Below are positions 23,833 to 33,688 of a DNA stretch of 38,083 nucleotides, one piece after another. The stretch spans positions 1-38,083 of the forward strand of contig JAPLUI010000378.1 of NCBI GenBank assembly GCA_026397725.1, in the 5' to 3' direction. Origin of the DNA: Verrucomicrobiota bacterium. Lineage in GTDB: Bacteria > Verrucomicrobiota > Verrucomicrobiia > Verrucomicrobiales > Akkermansiaceae. The position numbers were made by a program, and so were the translations under genes. Under the pieces are notes generated by a model. It saw only the letters and a list, made by a program, of their open reading frames with translations. It was not told where the DNA came from and did no database searches. Position 1 is the stretch's first letter; each line of letters opens with the position of its first letter.

Positions 23833-23873
23833 CATTTCGCAAATTGAACAGTGAATTCGCGGAATAGCCATTG
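23833..23873. promoter_or_regulatory. Shared double-site operator-like element, copy 2
   Basis: Two sites, TTCGCAAA and TTCGCGGA, have centres exactly 20 bp apart, with TGAACAG between them and CATTG at the end. All of these keep the same spacing as at 6129-6169. The element lies about 133-173 bp upstream of the first gene of the four-gene operon. It is the best candidate regulatory site in the 23737-24005 spacer. A promoter itself is not recognisable. Confidence 0.6.
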
Positions 23874-24005
23874 TGCCGCCAGCCGGGATAAGATTTCATT
23901 GGCCGGACGACCGCCGGATTCCATCCGGCGGGGCATGACGTCGCGCATGAAACACCAGGCGGCAACCGGGACGCCGCCCGCAGCCGCCCCCGCACCACCA
24001 CTTCC

Positions 24006-27000
24006 ATGAAGCACCGAATGAATTCCAATGTTGCGCTAAGCGCCGGACTGCTGCTGGTGGCAGCCGGCCTGGCGGTCATCGCGGCAGGGGAGGGGGAGCC
24101 GCCATGGCGAGACAACGAGCGGAAGTTCAAGAGCAATGATGCGGCGCTGAATTTCCGGCGCTCGGAGCATTTCCGCCTGTCGTGGGGGCAGGGTGCGGCG
24201 GGAAAGAAGGAAGAGAACGCCGATTTTGCCGGGGTGAGCGAGCAGTTGGTGCAGGGCAACCTGCAGATGTTGGAGAGCGTGTGGCACCGGTTTCACGACG
24301 CCGAGCCGCGCGGGCTCGGGTTTCACACCCCCGGCATTTCGTCCAATGCCAAGGACCGGGATGGGAATTCCTATCGGGCCAACCTGATGATGAACAACAC
24401 CGGCATCTGGGCTGGCGGCGCGTGGGGATCTTGTGACGAGTGGGGCCTGCCGATGTTTGCCCTGCCGCCGGCGTACCTGGCCTACGATCCGCCGTCGGGC
24501 GCCACACCGCATGAGTATGGCCACACCGTCTTGATCAACGCGGCGGGTTTCAACGACACGCCTTACGACGGCATGTGGCACGAAGCCACCGCCAACTGGC
24601 TGATGCTGCAGTTCAACAACAGCTACCCCGGCCCGGGTGGGGTCGGCACCCAACCGTTCCTTTCCCTGCCGCACGGACGCAACTACTACGACGCCTGGCA
24701 GCTCTGGGAGTATTTCAGGGAAACGCCGGGGTATGGCAACGCCTACGTCAACAAGATCTGGACCGAGGCCCGCGGCAGCCGCAGCAAGGGCGCCGAGTAT
24801 ATCTTCGATGCCATGGTCCGCCTCGATCCATCCGGGTCGCCGGATTCCTACAACCTCATCAAGGACGCCCTCGGCCACATGGCGGCCCGCAATGTGATGT
24901 GGGACTACCAACGCCAGGCGTTTTTCCAGCAACACAGCCCGCGCACGCTGGACCCGTTTGCCGAGATGTATCGGCGGGCCTATACCGAACTCACCCGCCG
25001 CGCCGCGGACGCCACCTGGTTCCGCGTTCCCTTTGCCCACGCACCGATGCAAGGCGGCTACAATGTGGTGCCCATCGCCCTGCCCGGCAAGGACGGCGGG
25101 GGCTACCCCGTGTCTATCAACTTCAAGCCGCTGTGGGATGCAAGCCGCCGCGCCGACTGGCGGGCCACGCTGGTGGCGGTCAACGACAACGGCGACTCGC
25201 GCTACAGCACGATGTGGAATGGCGGGGTCAATTCCATCACGCTCGCGGCGGACGAGAACCGCCTGTTCCTCGCGGTGGCGGCCACCCCCGATTTCATGCC
25301 CTTCGAGGGGTTCCAGCATCCGCTCGCCGGCGAGCTGCCGCTCCAACCGCAGGCCTATGAGGTGGCGTTCGTCAACACCAAGGCCGGGGCCTACGAATCC
25401 AAACCGGCAGTGCCCGCCGGCGTCGCCGGCAAACCGCATGCCAACGGCGGCGGCTTCGTCGCCGCTTCCGCCAAGGTGGAGGCCAGCGCCTACGTCGGCC
25501 CCGCCGCGATGGTGCTGGGCACCGCGCAGGTGTTAGGCAACGCCCGCATCGAGGACTTCGCGGTGGTCGCCGACCGCGCGGTTGTTAGGGACACCGCGGT
25601 GCTCAGCGGCCACGCGCTGGTGAAGGACAACGCCCAGATTGCCGGCCACGGCAAGGTGCGCGACTGGGCCACCGTCCAGGGCGGCTGGAAAATTTCCGGC
25701 CACGGCCGGGCGCTGGAGCGGGCGTTTCTGAATGACCGCGGCGAACTCTCTGACTACGCCACCATCAAGGGCGCGGCCTCCGACTACGGCGGTGCCAAGG
25801 TCGGCGGCCATGCCATCAAGGAAGCCGATTGCGCCAACAGCGCCAACGCCGACCACCAGACCTTGTTGTGCTGGGTCTGGGGGATCGACCAGAAGTACGC
25901 CGATGAACGCCCGGACAACGAGGGGCTCTACTGCAATTTCCAGTTCACCCGCCGGAGCCCGATCTATGCGCTCGACCGCTTCGGCGTGATGCACGGCTAT
26001 CTGATGGGCTCGCCCCAAACGGTGACCTGCGCCGACACCGAGCTGACCGGCGCCCTGCAACTCGACGGTCAAGGCCAACATGTCGAACTGAAACGCGACG
26101 TGGCGGACTTCGCCGACACCACCATCGCGCTGTGGGTCAACTGGGCGGGCGGCTCGACGGCGCAACGGCTCCTTCACTTCGGAGATGGCGGCCGCAAGTA
26201 TGCCTTCATCACCCCGAAGGATGCCAAGACCGGCAAATTGAAGTTTGTCATCAGCACCAGCGGGCCGCCAGGCGAGCAGACGCTGTTAGGCCCGGCCCCG
26301 CTGCCCACGGACACCTGGACGCATCTGGCCGTCACCCTCAGCGACGACACCGGCACGCTTTACGTCGATGGCAAGGAGGTCGCCCGCAACCCCGCCATGA
26401 CGCTGGACCCGGACATGGTGTTAGGACCCAACACGCTGGCCGGCAACGACAGCATGTTCCTGGGCCGCGGGCCGCTGGGGAACTATTTCCTCGGCTGGCT
26501 GACCGACTTCCGGGTGTACGTGCAGCCGCAGGAAGCGGGCGTGATCGCCACCCTGGCCAGCCGAATCAAGAACCGCGCCACCGCATGGGCACCGGAAACC
26601 GCGGACAGCACCCCACCCAAGGCCGCCGCAACATTCCTGATGCAGCCCACGGCGCTGGGCGATTCCGCAGTGGTGATGTCCGCGCCGAAAGCCGCCGACG
26701 ACAAGGAGTGGGTCGAGTACTCGTTCCGGAGTTCCGGCGGCAGCGCCCATGGCAGCGGTTGGATCTCGAGCAACCGGTGGACCGATTGCAATCTCAAGCC
26801 CGGCGAGACTTATGCCTATTGCTTCAAACTGCGTGATTCGCACGGCAACGAAACCCCCCACTCGAATCCTGTTAGGATAACTCTGCCACCGGCGGGCGGC
26901 GGATCCCTGGACGCCGCCTTTGAAGACGCTCCCAAAGGGGTTAGCCCGACGGCCATCCGCATGACTGCGGCGAAGGCGAACGGTGCCAGCGGCTTGGTCG

Positions 27001-27749
27001 AATACCAGTTCACCCGCATCGGCGGCAAGCCGGGTGCCTGGCAGTCCACCCGAACCTGGACCGACCGCGGCCTAACCGAGGGCGGCAAGCACAGTTATTC
27101 CGTCCGGGTGCGGGATGCCACCGGCAAGGTTGGCAAGCCGTCGCCAGCGGCGACCGCCATCGCCCGCGATGACACGCCGCCCGCCCGCTATGCCCTCGGC
27201 GAATGGCAAACCCTGCCCGTGGTCATGCTCGATGACACCATCACCATGAAGGCCATGTCGGTGACCGGTGACAACGGCTGCCCGAAAATCGAAACGGATC
27301 AGGTCGAGTATTTCTTCCATTGCGTGGAGGGCGACCCCCAGCCGAACAGCGGCTGGATTGCCTCGCCCTCCTGGCGGACGCCGCCTCTGTCTAACGGAAC
27401 CTACCGCTTTGCGTTCAAGATGCGCGACAAATCGCCGCAACAGAACGAGACGCCGTTGTCCAGTGCCGAAACGGCGGTCGTCTCCGGGCTGACAGGTTAC
27501 CACGAGTGCCCGTTCGAGTCACCCTTCAAGCAGCCGGAAGGCACCCTGATTTCCTTCCAGGGCAAGGTGACCAAGGCCGAGCCCGGCGCGTACACCGTCG
27601 CGGCATTCAATACCAGCATCAAGGTCGTGCCGCGAACCGTGGCCGGTGCCACGGACCCCGCACTCGTGAATTCCCACGTCTCGGTGAAAGGATGCCTGTG
27701 GAACCGTGGGGCGGAGACCTGTGTGGTGTGGGCCGAGGTGCTGAAATGA
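24006..27749 (+). CDS. Secreted multidomain zinc metallopeptidase, Svx/AvrXca-like (DUF6055)
   Basis: The product has 1247 residues with a signal peptide (about 9-27). The N-terminal domain (about 45-350) contains the zinc motif HEYGH (169-173) and a downstream Glu in MWHEATANW (190-198), the layout of a gluzincin peptidase; the sequence resembles the Svx/AvrXca proteins of plant pathogens. Residues about 484-605 show hexapeptide-like repeats of a left-handed beta-helix (AMVLGTAQVLGNARI, RDTAVLSGHALV). Residues about 680-840 are a LamG-like domain (WTHLAVTLSDDTGTLYVDGKE). Three FN3-like modules (about 860-1160) and a small C-terminal domain follow. It is probably an extracellular protease targeting glycoproteins. 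It is the first gene of the operon, 23 bp before the next. The family name is less certain than the peptidase call. Confidence 0.8.
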   Translation: MKHRMNSNVALSAGLLLVAAGLAVIAAGEGEPPWRDNERKFKSNDAALNFRRSEHFRLSWGQGAAGKKEENADFAGVSEQLVQGNLQMLESVWHRFHDAEPRGLGFHTPGISSNAKDRDGNSYRANLMMNNTGIWAGGAWGSCDEWGLPMFALPPAYLAYDPPSGATPHEYGHTVLINAAGFNDTPYDGMWHEATANWLMLQFNNSYPGPGGVGTQPFLSLPHGRNYYDAWQLWEYFRETPGYGNAYVNKIWTEARGSRSKGAEYIFDAMVRLDPSGSPDSYNLIKDALGHMAARNVMWDYQRQAFFQQHSPRTLDPFAEMYRRAYTELTRRAADATWFRVPFAHAPMQGGYNVVPIALPGKDGGGYPVSINFKPLWDASRRADWRATLVAVNDNGDSRYSTMWNGGVNSITLAADENRLFLAVAATPDFMPFEGFQHPLAGELPLQPQAYEVAFVNTKAGAYESKPAVPAGVAGKPHANGGGFVAASAKVEASAYVGPAAMVLGTAQVLGNARIEDFAVVADRAVVRDTAVLSGHALVKDNAQIAGHGKVRDWATVQGGWKISGHGRALERAFLNDRGELSDYATIKGAASDYGGAKVGGHAIKEADCANSANADHQTLLCWVWGIDQKYADERPDNEGLYCNFQFTRRSPIYALDRFGVMHGYLMGSPQTVTCADTELTGALQLDGQGQHVELKRDVADFADTTIALWVNWAGGSTAQRLLHFGDGGRKYAFITPKDAKTGKLKFVISTSGPPGEQTLLGPAPLPTDTWTHLAVTLSDDTGTLYVDGKEVARNPAMTLDPDMVLGPNTLAGNDSMFLGRGPLGNYFLGWLTDFRVYVQPQEAGVIATLASRIKNRATAWAPETADSTPPKAAATFLMQPTALGDSAVVMSAPKAADDKEWVEYSFRSSGGSAHGSGWISSNRWTDCNLKPGETYAYCFKLRDSHGNETPHSNPVRITLPPAGGGSLDAAFEDAPKGVSPTAIRMTAAKANGASGLVEYQFTRIGGKPGAWQSTRTWTDRGLTEGGKHSYSVRVRDATGKVGKPSPAATAIARDDTPPARYALGEWQTLPVVMLDDTITMKAMSVTGDNGCPKIETDQVEYFFHCVEGDPQPNSGWIASPSWRTPPLSNGTYRFAFKMRDKSPQQNETPLSSAETAVVSGLTGYHECPFESPFKQPEGTLISFQGKVTKAEPGAYTVAAFNTSIKVVPRTVAGATDPALVNSHVSVKGCLWNRGAETCVVWAEVLK

Positions 27750-27772
27750 CCAGGCCGCCGCCGATCTAACCT

Positions 27773-30571
27773 ATGAATCATTCCTCAATGCAACTCCGGG
27801 CCATGGCCTGCGCCAGCGCGATGCTGCTGCAAAGCGTTAGTCCTGCGGCGGAGCCCGCCGTTGCGGCGGAACCGGGCGGCGCCACGGTGCGGCAGGCCGG
27901 CTTCGCCGTGCGTTTCGAGCGGGGCGCGCTCACCAGCCTCAAGCGCATTGCGGATGTGCATGATACCGATTACATCCGGGCCGGGGCCCGCTTCGGTTAT
28001 CTAACGGTTCGCTGGCGGGCTGGCGGTGGCGAGTGGCAAACCCTCGCCACCCGCGACCTGCCGCCAGCGGAAGATGCCGCTGTTCCCGAGTCCGGAGATG
28101 GGCCGGCCCATCGCGCCCGGTGGAGCCCTGCGGCGGGACCGCAGGTCGAGAATCGATACGGCTTCGGGAACGAGGCCCTGACCTGGACGCTAACACTGAG
28201 CAACCCGGGCAGTGCGCCGGTGGAGATCGGCGACGTGGCCTTGCCATGCCCGATGAACACCAAGTATGAATGGGACCGGGAGATTACTTATCACCAGCGG
28301 GTGATCCGGCATTCGTTCATCGCGGGCCATGGCTCGTTCATGTTCTGGACGCGCTGTGATACCGAGGGCCCCTATCTGCTCATGACGCCGCTGCCTAACA
28401 CGAGCCTGGAGTATTTTGATGCGGGGGCGTCGCGCGGCGGTCCGGGCGACAACTTCACGGCCTACCTTCACTCGGCCGCACAGCAGGAGGTCCTCCGCGA
28501 GCGCGGCACGCGCTGGCGGCAGCAGCACACCAGCGTGACTCTCGCCCCGGCCGGCCAGCCCGGCTGTGAAGTGACCTACGGCTTTCGGCTGGCCTGGGCG
28601 CAGGATTATGACGCGGTGCGCCGCCGCCTGGTCGAGGAACAACTCTTTGACGTGCGGATCGCGCCCGGCATGACCCTGCCGTCGGATCTAACGGCCAGAG
28701 TGGCGGTCAGGTCGCGCAGCCGGACGCTGGCGCTGGAGGCCGAGTTTCCCGCTGACACCGAAGTGCGTGACCTCGGTACCCGCGAGGATGGGACCCGGCT
28801 CTTTGAGGTCGGGTTTCGCCGGCTCGGGGAGAATCTGCTGACGCTGCGGGCCGATGACGGGCGCCGCATGGTGCTGGAGTTTTTCTCCACCGAGCCCGTG
28901 GAGACGCTGATCCGCAAGCGTGCGGCATTTCTCGCCCGGTCCCAACATCGCGATGCGTCGAAATGGTATGACGGCCTGATTACCGATTGGAACATGCAGG
29001 ACGGCGTGTTGGTTAGCCCGGACAACCTTGACCGGATTCCCGAGTCACGCCGGTATGCGGTGAGTTGTGATGATCCCGGCCTGTGCAAGGCGCCGTTCCT
29101 GGCCGCCAAGAACGTGGAATATCCCGAGCGTGGCGAGATCGAGGCGCTGGAGTATTACGTCGAGCATTTCCTCTGGGGTGGCCTGCAAATGACCGACCAG
29201 GAATCCCATCCGTTCGGTCTCTATGGGATCGATGATTGGAAACGGAACCGCGACAGCCCGGATCCGGGCCCCAAGGGCCGGACTCATCTCTGGCGGATCT
29301 ATGACTATTCGCACGTCGTGATGTTATATCTGCAGCTCTATCGAATCGCCAGCGAGCATCCGGAGATGCGGACCCGGATTGGCGCGGCTGAATACTTGCG
29401 GCGGGCTCACGGCACTGCCATGGCGCTGTTCAAGTACCCGCTGGAACTGGTCAAGTGGTCGCCCTACGAGACCGGCCTCTACAACGAACTCGTCATCGGG
29501 GAAGTGATTCAGGAACTCGATCGCGCCGGTCTAACACAGCAAGCCGCGGCATTGCGGGAACACTGGCATCGCAAGATCGAGTTCTTCGTGAGCGGCAAAG
29601 CGAATCTCTTCGCCTCCGAGTATCCGTTCGATACGACCGGCTTCGAATCAACGCATGCCTTCGCCCGCTACGTGCTCCGGGGCACCGGGCCGGTGCCGGG
29701 CTTGCGGGTGAGTCGCGAGGAAGCCCTGCGCTTCGCCCACCAGCAGGCGGCGCTCAATATCGGCTGCCGCGGTTGGCTGGAAACCGCGTATTATCTGCTC
29801 GGCAGCGACTATCGTGGCGGCGGCAACGGCCGCTATACCCTGAGTTATATGTCGCAAATGGGTGGCTGGTCGCTGCTGGATTATTCCTTGCATGATGCGG
29901 CCGACCCGCAACGCCTGCTGCCGCTGGCCTATGCCTCGATCCTCAGCTCCTGGGCACTCATGAACACCGGCACCCCGGCATCCAACTATGGCTTCTGGTA
30001 TCCCGGAGCCGCCAACGATGGCGGCGCGGGCGGCGGCTTCGAGCCCGCTCCCTACGGCAAGACCTGGCTCGGCCAGCCCCATCATCGTGGCGCGTGGTAT
30101 TATGGCTGCGAAATCGACCTGGGCTTCGGCGGCACGCTGCGTGCGGCCGCCACGATCTTCGCCGCCGACCCGCTCTTCGGTCCGATCGCCTATGGTGGCA
30201 CCTGCAAGCAGGACGGGCAGCACTGGCAGGTCTGGTGCAAGGACGGCGTCCGGCGGCGGTTCCACCTGCTCAGGGGTCAGCAACGCGTGCATCTCCTGCT
30301 GGATCGGGATCACTTCGCCGCCGATGCGCCGGTGCGGTTTGACGCCGCGTTGTCCGCACTTTCCTTCACGCTTGAGAGCACCGACCCGGTACCCCACGCC
30401 ACCACGCTGCGCCTCGCCGGCCTGCCGGCGGGTGACTACGCCATCGCCCTCGACGGGCAGGCCGCCGCCAAGTGCCACCAACAGGGGGACCTCGAGACGG
30501 GGATGGTTTTGAACTTGAACCGCCCGCGCCACGCTGTCACCATCGCGGCAGCAAGAATCAAAGACCCATGA
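27773..30571 (+). CDS. Putative secreted six-hairpin glycosidase (DUF5695-like)
   Basis: The product has 932 residues with a signal peptide (about 7-25; an internal ATG at codon 6 is an alternative start). An N-terminal beta-sandwich (about 40-370) is followed by a helical domain (about 390-800) that looks like an (alpha/alpha)6 barrel (YVEHFLWGGLQMTDQESH, KWSPYETGLYNELVIGE, GCRGWLETAYYLLGSDYRGG) and a short C-terminal sandwich. Similar architecture is seen in DUF5695 and related glycoside hydrolases. No proven catalytic residues can be named, though several Asp/Glu lie in conserved-looking stretches. A CTAAC motif sits 2 nt before its ATG. Given its neighbours it probably cleaves a sugar linkage on the same substrate. 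It ends 9 bp before the GH146 gene. Confidence 0.7.
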   Translation: MNHSSMQLRAMACASAMLLQSVSPAAEPAVAAEPGGATVRQAGFAVRFERGALTSLKRIADVHDTDYIRAGARFGYLTVRWRAGGGEWQTLATRDLPPAEDAAVPESGDGPAHRARWSPAAGPQVENRYGFGNEALTWTLTLSNPGSAPVEIGDVALPCPMNTKYEWDREITYHQRVIRHSFIAGHGSFMFWTRCDTEGPYLLMTPLPNTSLEYFDAGASRGGPGDNFTAYLHSAAQQEVLRERGTRWRQQHTSVTLAPAGQPGCEVTYGFRLAWAQDYDAVRRRLVEEQLFDVRIAPGMTLPSDLTARVAVRSRSRTLALEAEFPADTEVRDLGTREDGTRLFEVGFRRLGENLLTLRADDGRRMVLEFFSTEPVETLIRKRAAFLARSQHRDASKWYDGLITDWNMQDGVLVSPDNLDRIPESRRYAVSCDDPGLCKAPFLAAKNVEYPERGEIEALEYYVEHFLWGGLQMTDQESHPFGLYGIDDWKRNRDSPDPGPKGRTHLWRIYDYSHVVMLYLQLYRIASEHPEMRTRIGAAEYLRRAHGTAMALFKYPLELVKWSPYETGLYNELVIGEVIQELDRAGLTQQAAALREHWHRKIEFFVSGKANLFASEYPFDTTGFESTHAFARYVLRGTGPVPGLRVSREEALRFAHQQAALNIGCRGWLETAYYLLGSDYRGGGNGRYTLSYMSQMGGWSLLDYSLHDAADPQRLLPLAYASILSSWALMNTGTPASNYGFWYPGAANDGGAGGGFEPAPYGKTWLGQPHHRGAWYYGCEIDLGFGGTLRAAATIFAADPLFGPIAYGGTCKQDGQHWQVWCKDGVRRRFHLLRGQQRVHLLLDRDHFAADAPVRFDAALSALSFTLESTDPVPHATTLRLAGLPAGDYAIALDGQAAAKCHQQGDLETGMVLNLNRPRHAVTIAAARIKDP

Positions 30572-30580
30572 CTATCTAAC

Positions 30581-33500
30581 ATGAAAACACTGCTTCCTTA
30601 TTTCATCCTTGCCGGTACCATGAGCCACGCCGCCCCTGCTCCAAAGCCCCCCCCTGAGGTGGCCAGACCGTTGCCGCTCACCGCCGTCCGCCTCACCGGT
30701 GGTCCGCTCAAGCAGGCACAGGACCTTGACGCCAAGTACCTGCTCGCCCTGGAGACCGGGCGCATGATGGCCGGCTACCGTTTGCGTGCTGGCCTTGAAC
30801 CGAAGGCCAAGGGTTACGGCGGCTGGGATTCGGTGGAGGGCAAACAACTGACCGGCCACATCGCCGGCCATTATCTCTCGGCCGTGAGCCTCATGTTTGC
30901 CGCCACCGGTGACGTGAGGTTCAAGCAACGTGCCGACGATCTCGTGGCGCAACTGAAGGAGGTCCAGGACCGGCGCGGCACCGGTTACCTCGGGGCTCTA
31001 ACCGACGCGCAGGGGCGTGACGCGGCGGACATTTTCGAGCAGGACATCGCGACGGGCAAGATCCGCTCGGGCGGCTTCGACCTCAACGGCATGTGGGCGC
31101 CATGGTACACGTTGCACAAGACCTTCGCCGGCCTGCGCGACGCCTATCGCCATTGCGGCAACGCCACGGCCCTGGAACTCGAAGTCAAGTTCGCGCAGTG
31201 GGCGGAACACGTGCTTGCCAAGCTTGACCCCGCGCAGCTCCAGAGCATGCTCAACTGCGAGTTTGGCGGCACCAACGAAGTGATGGTTGACCTCTACGTC
31301 GATACCGGCGACCAGCGTTGGCTGGCGCTGTCCCGCAAGTTCGAGCATCAACTCGTCCTGGACGGACTGAAGCAGCGCCAGGACATCCTGCCAGGCAAAC
31401 ACGGCAACACCCAGATCCCGAAACTCATCGGCTCGATGGACCGTTATGCCGCCACGGGTGACCCCGCCGATCTAACGGCGGCAGCGTTCTTCTGGGAGCG
31501 CGTCGCCCACCACCACAGCTATGCCACCGGTGGCCATGGCAAGGATGAGTACTTCGGCGAGCCCGATCGCTTCAACGATCGGATCGACGGCCGCACCGCG
31601 GAGTCCTGCAACGTCTATAACATGCTCAAGCTCACCCGGCGTCTGTTCTGCTACGAGCCGTCCGCCGCGTATGCCGACTTTCAGGAGCGCGCGCTGTTCA
31701 ACCATGTGCTCGGCTCGATCGATCCGAGCAACGGTTCGACCTGTTACATGGTGCCGGTCGGCCGTGGCGTGGACCGGGAGTATTCGGACATGTTGGGGAG
31801 CTTCACCTGCTGCGTCGGCAGCGGCATGGAAAGCCATGCCTTGCATGGCGACGGCATCTATCATGAATCCGGCGACAAGGTGTGGATCAATATTTATGCG
31901 CCATCGACCGCCGCGTGGAAAGCGGGTGGGGTGGAGCTGGAGATGGCGACGGATTTTCCGTTAGGTGAAACGGCGACGCTGCGCCTCAAGTTGGCCGCGC
32001 CCAAGGCCTTCACCCTCGTGCTGCGCAAACCATGGTGGGTGGGGGATGGCTTTGCCGTGACCATCAACGGCGCCGCGGCTAACGGAACACCCCAGGCGAG
32101 TACTAGCCGCGAGACGGCCAAGGCCGGCGTCTTGGTGGAATTCCAACGCACCTGGAAAGACGGCGATGCCGTGGAGATCAGGCTGCCGAAGACGCTGCAT
32201 TTGGAACCGCTGCCGGATAACCCTGATCGTGTCGCGATCCTGTGGGGACCGCTCGTGCTGGCCGGCAAGACCGGCGAGGATGCCGGCCACCGGAACGCGC
32301 CCGGCAGTCATGTTGAGAACCTCCAGGCGATTCCCGTGTTCGTCGCTGCCGGACGTCCGCCCGCGGAATGGCTCAAGCCGGTCGAGGGCCGGCCGGGGGT
32401 CTTCCGCAGCGTCGGCGTGGGTCGCGATCGCGAGGTTGAGTTGCTGCCGTTCTATCAACTTCAGCGCCAGCATTACGCCGCTTACTGGGATCTCTTCACG
32501 CCAGCCAGTTGGGAGGCCAGGTCTAACGAAATCGCGCTGCAGCGGGAACGCCAACTCAAACTGGAAGCCGCCACCGTGGCATTCGTCCAACCCGGAGAAA
32601 TGCAACCCGAGCGTGACTTCCACCAACAGGGCGAGGACACCGCGCCCGACCGCGTGAAGGGCCGGGCCTGCCGCCGCGGCAGCAAGTGGTTCTCGTTCGA
32701 CGTGCCGGTCGATGCGACCCGCCCGATGAGCTTGGTGCTCACCTACATCCGCGATGAATGGCGCCGCCGGACTTTCGACATTCTGATAGACGGGGTCAGG
32801 ATCGCCGAGCAAGTGATCGAGCAGCGTGGACCGCAGCAGTTCTTCGATGTCGTTTACCCGTTGCCGCCCGCGGCTGTGACCGGCAAGACCAAGGTCACCG
32901 TGCGTTTTGAAGCGACGGGTGGCAATGAGATTGCGGCGGTGTTCGGGTTGCGCATGATCCGCGCCGAAGGCCAGCCCGCCATTCAACCGATCTCGCCGCC
33001 GGAGCAGGAGTTCTTTGCCAAGCAACTCGACTATCACGGGATTCCCATCAAGGCCCACGCGGTGGTCAGCGACGCGGCGCTGCGCGAAGCCTATCAGCGG
33101 CTTGACCTGCTGCTGCAGCAGCAACCGGTGGTGCTGGCCAACCTGGTGAAGGCGGGCGCCGAATTGCACATCATCGGCAAGGACCAGGTGACCTCGGATC
33201 TGCCGGAACATCGCCACATGAAGGGCAAGCCGATCGACTCCTACGGTGGCAAAACCGTGGACGAGCGCACCCGCGGCCTCGGGGGCCTGCTGACGTCCTG
33301 CGGCGAGGAGAATCTGCTGCGGCTCGACAAGGATCACTACCGGGGCCGCGACATCTGCCTGCATGAGTTCGCTCACAACGTCCGCAACGCCGGCATGACC
33401 CCTGCCGTGCGCAAGCAGTTCGACGAGCAACGGGAACGCTCGCTCAAGAACCAACTCTGGGTCGGTTCCTATGCCGGTTCCAATCCGGACGAGTTCTTCG

Positions 33501-33688
33501 CCGAGCTGACGATGTGGTATTTCGGCACCTTCGGTGACATGGGCATGGCAGGGCCGAAGCCCGGGAACGGCAAGGAAGGCTTGCGGAAATACGACCCCGA
33601 AGCCTTCGCCTTGCTCGATGATTTCTACTCGGGAAAAATCAAGGTTGAGGCGGTGGAACCGCGGGTGAACCGGGGCAGACGCAGGTAG
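30581..33688 (+). CDS. Secreted beta-L-arabinofuranosidase (GH146/GH127) fused to a zinc metallopeptidase domain
   Basis: The product has 1035 residues with a signal peptide (about 1-17). Residues about 30-430 are the catalytic barrel with the GH127/GH146 set: Glu341 and Cys343 in TAESCNVYNMLK, and Cys410-Cys411 in SFTCCVGSGMESH, the expected Zn ligands and cysteine nucleophile. Beta-sandwich domains follow (about 435-620 and 660-790). Residues about 800-1020 are unrelated to the glycosidase: HEFAH (928-932) and a downstream DEFFAE (970-975) form a gluzincin-like zinc-peptidase site resembling the anthrax lethal factor-like group. One chain thus combines arabinose removal with a peptidase. 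The start codon directly follows a CTAAC motif. Both active sites look intact, but peptidase activity is inferred. Confidence 0.85.
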   Translation: MKTLLPYFILAGTMSHAAPAPKPPPEVARPLPLTAVRLTGGPLKQAQDLDAKYLLALETGRMMAGYRLRAGLEPKAKGYGGWDSVEGKQLTGHIAGHYLSAVSLMFAATGDVRFKQRADDLVAQLKEVQDRRGTGYLGALTDAQGRDAADIFEQDIATGKIRSGGFDLNGMWAPWYTLHKTFAGLRDAYRHCGNATALELEVKFAQWAEHVLAKLDPAQLQSMLNCEFGGTNEVMVDLYVDTGDQRWLALSRKFEHQLVLDGLKQRQDILPGKHGNTQIPKLIGSMDRYAATGDPADLTAAAFFWERVAHHHSYATGGHGKDEYFGEPDRFNDRIDGRTAESCNVYNMLKLTRRLFCYEPSAAYADFQERALFNHVLGSIDPSNGSTCYMVPVGRGVDREYSDMLGSFTCCVGSGMESHALHGDGIYHESGDKVWINIYAPSTAAWKAGGVELEMATDFPLGETATLRLKLAAPKAFTLVLRKPWWVGDGFAVTINGAAANGTPQASTSRETAKAGVLVEFQRTWKDGDAVEIRLPKTLHLEPLPDNPDRVAILWGPLVLAGKTGEDAGHRNAPGSHVENLQAIPVFVAAGRPPAEWLKPVEGRPGVFRSVGVGRDREVELLPFYQLQRQHYAAYWDLFTPASWEARSNEIALQRERQLKLEAATVAFVQPGEMQPERDFHQQGEDTAPDRVKGRACRRGSKWFSFDVPVDATRPMSLVLTYIRDEWRRRTFDILIDGVRIAEQVIEQRGPQQFFDVVYPLPPAAVTGKTKVTVRFEATGGNEIAAVFGLRMIRAEGQPAIQPISPPEQEFFAKQLDYHGIPIKAHAVVSDAALREAYQRLDLLLQQQPVVLANLVKAGAELHIIGKDQVTSDLPEHRHMKGKPIDSYGGKTVDERTRGLGGLLTSCGEENLLRLDKDHYRGRDICLHEFAHNVRNAGMTPAVRKQFDEQRERSLKNQLWVGSYAGSNPDEFFAELTMWYFGTFGDMGMAGPKPGNGKEGLRKYDPEAFALLDDFYSGKIKVEAVEPRVNRGRRR

